From Ruminococcus_G sp050944415 (GTDB lineage Bacteria > Bacillota > Clostridia > Lachnospirales > Lachnospiraceae): a DNA stretch of 64,000 nt. The notes under the pieces are model-generated. The model had not been told where the DNA came from. It saw only the letters and a program-made list of their open reading frames with translations, and did not search any database. Made by a program: the position numbers and the translations under genes. The stretch lies in the NCBI GenBank assembly GCA_050944415.1, contig JBMNRA010000004.1, forward strand, positions 1 to 64,000, written 5' to 3'. Positions 43,445 to 50,977 of the stretch are shown here, piece by piece; the stretch's first letter is position 1; each line of letters begins with the position of its first letter.

Positions 43445-43972
43445 TTACACCTCCTTAAACTTGCTGAATATATCTTTGATCGCCGCCATTCTCGGATCGG
43501 GAACAGCAGTATCACAACCGCATGATATCCGGTTACGGTTGGCACCGCACTGAGGGCATATTCCCTTACAGTCTTCCCGGCAGAGAACCTGAATCGGCCA
43601 ATCCGTCAAAATCTCATTATGCACCAGCTGATCCACATCCAGTTTCTTTTCTGCGACGCAGCCGCCGTCCTCTGACGTTTCCTCCCGTTCCTCATCCGAC
43701 AGCTTCATATCCACTTTGTATTCACCGTGAATATGAAAGGGAACCCTTACGGTTTCCAGACACCGGGCACATGGAATACCTACCGTCACATCAGACACCG
43801 CCTTAATCTCCAGTATCTGATTTCCGGCATGCACCGCCTCCACGCTGACAGGAGCTTTCTCCAGAATGGGAAAAGATTCCATCTTTGTTTCAACAGTCTC
43901 CAGTTCAACAGGAACAGAATATTCTTCTTTTCTTCCCTCATGGTTTAAGATATTCGTCAGATCAATCCGCAT
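43445..43972 (-). CDS. YceD (DUF177) family protein
   Basis: The 175-residue protein has two metal-like Cys pairs, CARCLE near residue 89 and CREDCKGICPQCG near residue 145. It matches DUF177, whose members are needed for normal 23S rRNA levels in some bacteria. It is directly upstream of rpmF and shares its transcript. Confidence 0.88.
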   Translation of the reverse strand: MRIDLTNILNHEGRKEEYSVPVELETVETKMESFPILEKAPVSVEAVHAGNQILEIKAVSDVTVGIPCARCLETVRVPFHIHGEYKVDMKLSDEEREETSEDGGCVAEKKLDVDQLVHNEILTDWPIQVLCREDCKGICPQCGANRNRISCGCDTAVPDPRMAAIKDIFSKFKEV

Positions 43973-44069
43973 AATTGTCTCCTAATCACACTCTGATAAT
44001 TATACATATCACTACAATTTTTGTCAACCATTTTTCCTTGACTTTTGTAACTATCTAAAATCATCCACG

Positions 44070-44109
44070 ATAAAACCCCAAAAGGCAATCATGCCCTTCG
44101 GGGTTTTAT
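44070..44109 (-). terminator. Terminator of pta-ackA
   Basis: ATAAAACCCC pairs with GGGGTTTTAT (minus strand), with an inner GGGC/GCCT pairing and a T run, just after the ackA stop. Confidence 0.85.
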
Positions 44110-44124
44110 TTACAAATATTTCTG

Positions 44125-45315
44125 TTATTTTACCAGAGCTACTGTCTCACGGCAGATCGCCAGCTCTTCATTCGTAGGAATAACGGCAACTTTTACCTTG
44201 GAATCCGGAGTAGAAATTACCATATCTTCTCCTCTTCCCGCATTAGCTGCTTCATCCAGTTTGATACCCAGATATCCCAGATATCCCACTACGATTTCAC
44301 GAATCAACGGAGCGTTTTCACCAATGCCGGCGGTAAACGCAATAGCGTCAACACCGTTCATCGCTGCTACATAAGAACCGATGTATTTCGCAACACGATA
44401 AGAGAATACTTCGATGGCATTCTTTGCCAGTTCGTTTCCATTGTCCATTGCTTCTTCCAGATCACGGAAATCACTGGATACACGAGAAAGACCTTCTACG
44501 CCGGATTTCTTGTTCAGTACGTTCATCACGCCTGCGATATCCAGGTTTTCTTTCTTTGCGATATATTCCATAATCGCAGGATCAATATCACCGGAACGTG
44601 TTCCCATAACAAGACCTTCCAACGGAGTAAGACCCATGGATGTATCTACACATTTTCCATTTACCACTGCGCTGACAGAAGCGCCGTTTCCAAGATGAGC
44701 AACGATAATCTTGGAATTGTTCAGATCCAGTCCCAGGAAGTCAGCCGCATGTTTGGATACAAAACTGTGAGATGTTCCGTGGAAACCGTATCTTCTCACT
44801 TTATATTTTTCGTAATATTCATAAGGAAGTCCGTACAGATACGCTTTCTTCGGCATTGTCTGATGGAAAGCAGTATCAAATACAGCGACCATGGGAGCTT
44901 TCGGCATCAGTTCCTGGCAGGCACGGATTCCGATCAGATTGGCCGGATTATGAAGAGGCGCCAGATCATTGCACTCTTCGATAGCAGCCATAACTTCATC
45001 ATTAATTACAACGGAAGACGCAAATTTTTCTCCTCCATGTACCACGCGGTGTCCCACAGCGTCTACCTCATCCAGACTCTTGATTACGCCCGTCTTGGGA
45101 TTCATCAGCGCATCCAGCACCATCTGGATCGCCTGTTTATGTGTTGGCATATCGGCGTCAGTTTTTTCTTTTTCACCGCCCGCCGGCTGATATACCAGTC
45201 TTCCGTCGATTCCGATACGTTCGCAGAGACCTTTTGCCAGCACATCCTCTGTATCAGAGTTAATGAGCTGGAATTTCAAAGAAGAGCTTCCACAGTTGAT
45301 TACTAATACATTCAT
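44125..45315 (-). CDS. ackA: Acetate kinase
   Basis: The 396-residue protein converts acetyl phosphate and ADP to acetate and ATP. ASKHA-type motifs are visible: VLVINCGSSSLKFQL, VVHGGE, AVFDTAFHQTMP, GFHGTSH and HLGNGASVSAV. It lies 45 bases downstream of pta, so they form one operon, the substrate-level phosphorylation branch of a fermenter. Confidence 0.97.
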   Translation of the reverse strand: MNVLVINCGSSSLKFQLINSDTEDVLAKGLCERIGIDGRLVYQPAGGEKEKTDADMPTHKQAIQMVLDALMNPKTGVIKSLDEVDAVGHRVVHGGEKFASSVVINDEVMAAIEECNDLAPLHNPANLIGIRACQELMPKAPMVAVFDTAFHQTMPKKAYLYGLPYEYYEKYKVRRYGFHGTSHSFVSKHAADFLGLDLNNSKIIVAHLGNGASVSAVVNGKCVDTSMGLTPLEGLVMGTRSGDIDPAIMEYIAKKENLDIAGVMNVLNKKSGVEGLSRVSSDFRDLEEAMDNGNELAKNAIEVFSYRVAKYIGSYVAAMNGVDAIAFTAGIGENAPLIREIVVGYLGYLGIKLDEAANAGRGEDMVISTPDSKVKVAVIPTNEELAICRETVALVK

Positions 45316-45360
45316 CGTTTTACTACCTTTCGTTTTTATTTAAGAAGTCATGTGTTTTGA

Positions 45361-46353
45361 TTACTGCTGGCACTGTACGGCTGTAATAGCCACAACACCT
45401 ACGATATCGTCAGCAGAGCATCCTCTGGAAAGGTCGTTAACCGGTGCAGCGATACCCTGTGTAACCGGTCCGTACGCTTCTGCTTTGCCCAGTCTCTGAA
45501 CCAGTTTATATCCGATGTTTCCGGCATCCAGATCCGGGAAGATCAGTACGTTGGCCTGTCCGGCAACAGGACTTCCGGGAGCTTTTGAAGCGCCTACGCT
45601 GGGAACGATAGCCGCATCCAGCTGCAGCTCGCCGTCCAGTTTCAGATCCGGATAAGACTCTTTCGCAATCTTAACAGCTTCCGTCACTTTATCGATATCC
45701 GCATGTTTAGCGCTTCCCTTGGTAGAGTGAGAAAGGAATGCGATCTTCGGTTCCTCACCAACCAGCAGTTTAAAGGACTCTGCGGAAGATTCTGCGATGG
45801 CAGCCAGTTCTTCCGGATTCGGATTCTGATTCAGACCGCAGTCAGCGAATACGAATGTGCCGTTTGCTCCGTACTCACAGTCCGGAACAGACATCAGGAA
45901 GAAAGCGGAAACCAGTTTTGTTCCCGGTTTTGTCTTCAGGATCTGCAGACAGGGTCTTAATGTATCTGCTGTTGAGTGGCATGCTCCGGATACCATACCG
46001 TCGGCATCACCCATTTTTACCATCATAACTCCATAGTAGAGATACTGATTCAGCATAATTTCTTTTGCTTTTTCCGGCGTCATGCCTTTTTTCTCACGAA
46101 GCTCTACCAGCTTGTCGATATAAGACTGTGTTTTGTCCGATTTCGCCGGGTCAACTACAACCGCGCCTGTGATGTCCAGACCTTCGCTGCCTTTCTTAAC
46201 AGCTTCTTCTGTGCCGACCAGAATAACATTTGCGATATTTTCTTTCAGAATTTTTTCAACTGCTTCGTACGTTCTTCTGTCCTCTGTTTCCGGAAGAACA
46301 ATTGTTTTTTTGTTTGCTTTTGCTCTTTCTTTGATTACGTCAATAAATCCCAT
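45361..46353 (-). CDS. pta: Phosphate acetyltransferase
   Basis: The 330-residue protein transfers the acetyl group from acetyl-CoA to phosphate. It is the short form without the N-terminal regulatory domain. Motifs include ADGMVSGACHSTADTLRP, GLNQNPNPEEL and the C-terminal APVNDLSRGCSADDIV. I start at MGFIDVIKER, with AAAGGAG just upstream; the longer frame to 46428 lacks one. It precedes ackA. Confidence 0.96.
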   Translation of the reverse strand: MGFIDVIKERAKANKKTIVLPETEDRRTYEAVEKILKENIANVILVGTEEAVKKGSEGLDITGAVVVDPAKSDKTQSYIDKLVELREKKGMTPEKAKEIMLNQYLYYGVMMVKMGDADGMVSGACHSTADTLRPCLQILKTKPGTKLVSAFFLMSVPDCEYGANGTFVFADCGLNQNPNPEELAAIAESSAESFKLLVGEEPKIAFLSHSTKGSAKHADIDKVTEAVKIAKESYPDLKLDGELQLDAAIVPSVGASKAPGSPVAGQANVLIFPDLDAGNIGYKLVQRLGKAEAYGPVTQGIAAPVNDLSRGCSADDIVGVVAITAVQCQQ

Positions 46354-46442
46354 GATCTTTGACTCCTTTCGTTTTTTACTCGCTGTGTCTATTATACCGC
46401 CAACCCCCTTGTATTTCAAGCACTTCAATGGTAGAATTTGAA

Positions 46443-46609
46443 GATACCAGGGTCAAAAAGTCAGTCAAACGCATGTGCTGGCACATATGCGCTTGACTGA
46501 TTTTGGGACCCGCCAAAACAGGAGGAAGCAGCGGGGCAGGGGACCCGCGTATTCCGACTGTTTTGCAGAATTGCAGACGCGCGCAGTGCATTGCAATTCG
46601 TCTGGTATC
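46443..46609. repeat. Nested palindromic element before tmcAL
   Basis: The interval is bounded by the inverted repeat GATACCAG (46443-46450) and CTGGTATC (46602-46609). Inside, 46452-46509 is one long imperfect palindrome, with 14 of 17 bases matching in its outer arms (GTC to CAGTCAA) and an inner CGCATGTG/CACATATGCG. A second perfect eight-base palindrome, GAATTGCA with TGCAATTC, lies at 46568-46575 and 46592-46599. No coding frame of note crosses it. It could be a mobile palindromic repeat or a structured leader of tmcAL. Confidence 0.6.
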
Positions 46610-46623
46610 TGACCATTTTTAAA

Positions 46624-46648
46624 GTCAAAAAGTCAGCAAAACAGGAGG
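46624..46648 (+). repeat. Uninterrupted copy of the flanks of the palindromic element
   Basis: GTCAAAAAGTCAG (46624-46636) directly joins CAAAACAGGAGG (46637-46648). The same two blocks occur at 46452-46464 and 46514-46525, separated there by 49 bases that form the core of the large palindrome. The second block includes the tmcAL ribosome site. The pair looks like a filled and an empty site. Confidence 0.55.
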
Positions 46649-46653
46649 TCATC

Positions 46654-47886
46654 ATGAAAGTCACCGGTCTTATCACCGAATACAATCCCTTTCATAACGG
46701 TCACGCTTACCATTTGCAAAAATCAAAAGCGCTCACCGGCGCGGACTATCTTATCGCAGTCATGAGCGGTGATTTCGTCCAACGGGGAGCTCCGGCTGTC
46801 ATTGACAAATGCATACGCACCCGCATGGCTCTGGAAGGCGGCGCCGACCTGGTGCTGGAACTTCCCGCACGGTATGCTCTCGGCAGTGCGGATTTTTTTG
46901 CCGCCGGCTCCGTCAGCCTTCTGGAATCTCTGGGAGTGACAGACGCCATTGCTTTCGGAAGTGAAGAAGGCAGCATCGTCCCTTTTCTGGACATCGCCTC
47001 TCTACTTTGTCAGGAATCCCGGACTTATCAGGATGTTCTGCGCCGGGAAATAAGCAGCGGTCTGTCCTATCCTGCCGCCAGGGAAAAAGCTCTTGCCGCC
47101 TGTTATCCTCAAAAAGCAGATGATTTTCACAGACTGCTCTCCTCTCCCAATAACATTCTCGGCATTGAATACTGTAAATCTCTGCATCGTTTTCATTCAG
47201 ACATTACACCATTCACAGTCAGACGCCGGGAATCGGATTACCATCAGAAAGATCTGACAGAGCAGTACAGTTCCGCCACCGCCCTGCGCCGCCATCTGAA
47301 AGAGGGAGATATCAGCCGTCTGAACACCCAGATGCCTCCGTCATCCTGGGAACTTTTAAACCATGCTGCCAGGAACCGGGAAACTGCTGATACCAACGAT
47401 TACTCCCTTCTCCTGAAGTACCGGCTGATGAATGAGACGTCTTCCACTCTCCCGGAATACCAGGATGTGTCGGAAGAACTGGCCAACCGTATCCAGGATC
47501 AACAGAACCGGTTCGATACTTTTGAGGGCTTTATCTCCCTTTTGAAAACCCGTCAGATGACTTATACGCGCATTGCCCGCGCACTGTTTCATATCCTTCT
47601 TAACATCCGCAGATTCACCTTGTCAGACGAAGTCTGTCAGGTTACTCCCTACGGGCGGATACTTGGTTTTCGAAAAAGCGCCTCCCCTTTGCTTCACGAA
47701 ATAAAAAAGCGGAGTCAGATTCCCCTGATCTCAAAAGTATCCGGCAGAAAATCCTTTCTCACACCGGATGCATGCCGGATGCTTGAGGAAGATATCTGGT
47801 GCGCCAATCTTTATGAAAGCGTTATGGCAATGAAAAATCAGCGGCCTTTCCGCCATGAAGCATCCAGACCGCTGATCATTATCTGA
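46654..47886 (+). CDS. tmcAL: tRNA(Met) cytidine acetate ligase
   Basis: The 410-residue protein uses acetate and ATP to form N4-acetylcytidine at the wobble position of elongator tRNA-Met. The nucleotidylyl-transferase motif is EYNPFHNGHAYHL at residues 9-21, and VMSGDFVQRGAPAV follows at about 34. The start at 46654 has AGGAGGT just before it, provided by a repeat. It is head-to-head with pta-ackA and so close to the cell's acetate source. It ends 12 bases before the convergent DUF711 gene, with no terminator between. Confidence 0.92.
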   Translation: MKVTGLITEYNPFHNGHAYHLQKSKALTGADYLIAVMSGDFVQRGAPAVIDKCIRTRMALEGGADLVLELPARYALGSADFFAAGSVSLLESLGVTDAIAFGSEEGSIVPFLDIASLLCQESRTYQDVLRREISSGLSYPAAREKALAACYPQKADDFHRLLSSPNNILGIEYCKSLHRFHSDITPFTVRRRESDYHQKDLTEQYSSATALRRHLKEGDISRLNTQMPPSSWELLNHAARNRETADTNDYSLLLKYRLMNETSSTLPEYQDVSEELANRIQDQQNRFDTFEGFISLLKTRQMTYTRIARALFHILLNIRRFTLSDEVCQVTPYGRILGFRKSASPLLHEIKKRSQIPLISKVSGRKSFLTPDACRMLEEDIWCANLYESVMAMKNQRPFRHEASRPLIII

Positions 47887-47898
47887 CCGTTCTATCTT

Positions 47899-49263
47899 TT
47901 AATTCTTAAAGCTGTGAACCGGCGCCGGTATTCTTCCGCCCCGGTTTACAAATTTTTCACATCCGAAAGTGTTCACCGGCATGATGGGGGCATATCCCAG
48001 AAGGCCGCCGAATTCCACAGTCTCTCCCACATCTTTTCCGATGACCGGAATCACCCGCACGGCGGTGGTTTTCTGGTTTACCATACCGATAGCCATCTCG
48101 TCGGCAATCAGCCCGGCAATCGTGGCCGCCTTTGTATTTCCCGGAATAGCAATCATATCCAGCCCAACAGAGCAGACACAGGTCATAGCCTCCAGTTTTT
48201 CCAGTGTAAGGGCTCCCGCATTGACCGCATCGATCATTCCCTGGTCCTCACTGACCGGGATGAAGGCGCCGCTCAGTCCTCCCACGTAGGATGAGGCCAT
48301 AATACCGCCTTTTTTCACCTGATCATTCAGCATAGCAAGAGCTGCCGTGGTTCCCGGAGCGCCGGCCATCTCAACTCCGATTTCCTGGAGAATCTCAGCC
48401 ACACTGTCTCCAACTGCCGGCGTAGGCGCCAGAGAAAGATCAATAATTCCAAAGGGGATGTTCAGACGTCTGGCCGCTTCTCTGGCCACCAGCTGCCCCA
48501 CCCTTGTAATTTTAAAAGCCGTCTTTTTTATGGTTTCACAGAGCACTTCAAAGTTGGCGTCCCTTACCTGAGTCAGAGCATGTTTTACAACGCCGGGGCC
48601 GCTGACACCCACATTAATAATGGCGTCCGCCTCCGTCACACCGTGAAACGCTCCGGCCATAAAAGGATTATCATCCGGCGCGTTGCAGAAAACCACCAGC
48701 TTGGCACAGCCCAGTGAATCACTGTCGGCAGTAGCCCGGGCCGTCTCCAGTACAATATCGCCCATCAGCCGGACAGCGTCCATGTTGATGCCTGTTTTTG
48801 TGGAACCCAGGTTCACAGAACTGCATACTCTGTCTGTCTCAGAAAGGGCTTTTGGGATGGAACGGATCAGCAGTTCGTCAGCCTTCGTCATTCCCTTTGA
48901 TACCAGAGCGGAATAACCGCCGATAAAATTCACGCCCACCTCTTTTGCCGCCTGATCCAGGGTGCGGGCCAAAACCACAAAATCCTCAGAAGTTCTGCAG
49001 GCCGCACCTCCCACCAGAGCCATAGGAGTGATGGAAATCCTTTTATTTACAATGGGAATCCCGTACTCCGCTGAAATTTCTTCTCCAGTTTTCACCAGAT
49101 CACGGGCCATTCCCGTGATTTTATCATAGATATTTTTTCTGACCTTTTCCAGGTCGCTGTCGATACAGTCCAGCAGGCTGATTCCCATGGTGATAGTGCG
49201 GACGTCCAGATTTTCCTGCTCAATCATCTGATTGGTTTCACTGACTTCAAAAATATTAATCAT
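47899..49263 (-). CDS. PFL-like DUF711 family protein
   Basis: The 454-residue protein matches DUF711/UPF0210, whose fold resembles pyruvate formate lyase without the glycyl radical motif. No catalytic reaction is established. The sequence has conserved blocks such as GINMDAVRLMGD and VSGPGVVKHALTQVRDANF, and AGAPGTTAALAMLNDQV. An ACT-domain protein gene starts 23 bases upstream in the usual pairing, which suggests amino-acid-linked control. Confidence 0.9.
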   Translation of the reverse strand: MINIFEVSETNQMIEQENLDVRTITMGISLLDCIDSDLEKVRKNIYDKITGMARDLVKTGEEISAEYGIPIVNKRISITPMALVGGAACRTSEDFVVLARTLDQAAKEVGVNFIGGYSALVSKGMTKADELLIRSIPKALSETDRVCSSVNLGSTKTGINMDAVRLMGDIVLETARATADSDSLGCAKLVVFCNAPDDNPFMAGAFHGVTEADAIINVGVSGPGVVKHALTQVRDANFEVLCETIKKTAFKITRVGQLVAREAARRLNIPFGIIDLSLAPTPAVGDSVAEILQEIGVEMAGAPGTTAALAMLNDQVKKGGIMASSYVGGLSGAFIPVSEDQGMIDAVNAGALTLEKLEAMTCVCSVGLDMIAIPGNTKAATIAGLIADEMAIGMVNQKTTAVRVIPVIGKDVGETVEFGGLLGYAPIMPVNTFGCEKFVNRGGRIPAPVHSFKN

Positions 49264-49286
49264 ATTCGTCTCTCTTCTCCTTTGCG

Positions 49287-49559
49287 TCAGATACGATGCA
49301 TCATCTGAAAAATATCCTCATGCTGGCAGCGGATAATCACGCCGATTTCCTCGCCCAGCACTTTCATCTCTTCCGACAGTTCTTTCATTCCCTTGGAACA
49401 GCCGGAAGTATCCGTTACCATCATCATATTGAAATATCCGTCCACAATTGTCTGGGAAATGTCCAGAATATTGATCTTCTCCTTTGCCAGATAGGTGCAG
49501 ACTCTGGCAATAATACCTACCGTATCTTTGCCTACTACCGTAATAATTGTTTTTTCCAT
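49287..49559 (-). CDS. ACT-domain protein (UPF0237)
   Basis: The 90-residue protein consists of a single ACT fold, with ITVVGKDTVGIIARVCTYL at the N terminus. Such proteins bind amino acids or regulate a partner; the partner here is probably the DUF711 protein encoded 23 bases downstream. The start at 49559 has GGGAGGA just upstream. Confidence 0.9.
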   Translation of the reverse strand: MEKTIITVVGKDTVGIIARVCTYLAKEKINILDISQTIVDGYFNMMMVTDTSGCSKGMKELSEEMKVLGEEIGVIIRCQHEDIFQMMHRI

Positions 49560-49589
49560 ACTCGTCCTCCCTGTTACGTTTTTTATGTA

Positions 49590-50387
49590 TCAGATTTCCG
49601 CCATCTGTGAAATACAGTCTCTGCCTGCAACGGAAATATCGAAATCCCCTGCCTTATAAGGATTGTCTCCCATAGTAATTTCCGCACAGACCGTTTCAAA
49701 AGCAAGCGCCTCGTAATTATTTTCCCTGCTCAGATGACCCAGCAGAACTTTCTTCATCTGATCGTGAAGCAGGCGGCACAACAGCTGTCCTGCAGACTCA
49801 TTGGACAGATGCCCCCGGTTCCCCAGGATTCTCTGTTTCAGATAATAAGGGTAACTGCCCACCTGCAGCATATTGACGTCATGGTTGGCTTCCAGAAGAA
49901 GGCCGTCCAGCCCCGTAAGATTTTCGATAATGTATTCATTGTACTGCCCCATGTCCGTGGCGATTCCGATTTTCTTTCCGCCGCTTTCCATCCGGTACCC
50001 CACAGGCTGAGCCGCATCATGGGAAATAGAAAAGGGATGCACCGTTATATCTTTGATTCTGCAGGGCTCATCCTCCCTGATTTCCCTGAAAAGCCCCTCC
50101 GGCATTTTCCCAAGCGTACCCATCTCCAAAATGGCTTTTATTGTCCCGGCTGTGGCATATATGGGAATTTTATACTTTCTTGACACAACCCCCAGTCCTT
50201 TAATATGATCTGAATGTTCATGGGTAATTAAGATACCGTCAATGTCAGCGGTCGTCCGGTCGATCTCATTTAATCCGAATTCAATTCTCTTTCCGCTGAT
50301 CCCCACATCCACCAGCAGACTGGTCTCTTCACTTCCTGCAAAAATACAGTTTCCACTGCTTCCGCTGGCTATACTGCATAATTTCAT
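49590..50387 (-). CDS. MBL-fold hydrolase (YycJ/WalJ-like)
   Basis: The 265-residue protein has the metallo-beta-lactamase zinc motif THEHSDHIKG near residue 56 and SISHDAAQPVGYR later. It resembles YycJ/WalJ, thought to act on DNA and linked to cell-wall regulation in Bacillus. It overlaps coaE by four bases (ATGA), so the two are coupled. The exact substrate is unknown. Confidence 0.88.
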   Translation of the reverse strand: MKLCSIASGSSGNCIFAGSEETSLLVDVGISGKRIEFGLNEIDRTTADIDGILITHEHSDHIKGLGVVSRKYKIPIYATAGTIKAILEMGTLGKMPEGLFREIREDEPCRIKDITVHPFSISHDAAQPVGYRMESGGKKIGIATDMGQYNEYIIENLTGLDGLLLEANHDVNMLQVGSYPYYLKQRILGNRGHLSNESAGQLLCRLLHDQMKKVLLGHLSRENNYEALAFETVCAEITMGDNPYKAGDFDISVAGRDCISQMAEI

Positions 50388-50974
50388 AATAATGACATCC
50401 TGTTCTCAATTTCTCTTTTCGTTTTTTCAAAATCCCCGCTGTTGTCGATCACTGCGTCACAGCGGCGCGCGAATTCCTGTTCAGACAGCTGATTCGCCAT
50501 AATCTGTCCGATTTTTTCCATCGTATAATTTCTGCTCTTCATCAGCCGTTCTCTGCGTATATCTTCTCTGGCATAAATATACCACACTTCATCACAGATT
50601 TCATCATAATGTTCTTCCAGAAGCAGCGCGGCCTCCAGAAAAAAATAGGCTTTTCGATCCTCCCGGGCCTTTTCTATCTGTGATTCAATATAAACTCTCA
50701 CCGCCGGATGAATAATCCCGTTCAGCTTTTTCAAAGCGCTCTCATCCTGATAAACGACAGCGGCAATAGCCTGCCGGTCCAGTTCCCCGTCACTCTTCAT
50801 TGCCTTATCGCCGAAAAGTTTCAGAACCGGCTGATAACAACTGTTTCCTTTTTTCATCAGCAGATGCCCTGCCTCGTCGGCCAGAAGCACCTGCACATTT
50901 TCTCTTCTTTCCAGGTACCGGATCACTTCGCTTTTTCCTGATCCGACTCCCCCTGTGATTCCTATGATTTTCAT
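50384..50974 (-). CDS. coaE: Dephospho-CoA kinase
   Basis: The 196-residue protein catalyses the last step of coenzyme A synthesis. The P-loop GGVGSGKSEV lies at residues 8-17, and DEAGHLLM follows at about 33. It sits three bases after polA, with its ribosome site inside polA. This polA-coaE order is common. Confidence 0.94.
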   Translation of the reverse strand: MKIIGITGGVGSGKSEVIRYLERRENVQVLLADEAGHLLMKKGNSCYQPVLKLFGDKAMKSDGELDRQAIAAVVYQDESALKKLNGIIHPAVRVYIESQIEKAREDRKAYFFLEAALLLEEHYDEICDEVWYIYAREDIRRERLMKSRNYTMEKIGQIMANQLSEQEFARRCDAVIDNSGDFEKTKREIENRMSLL

Positions 50975-50977
50975 CTT

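Noticed and set aside
46371..46653. Small coding frames inside the palindromic interval
   Set aside because: The open frames there are created by repeats, lack ribosome sites and show no protein-like composition.
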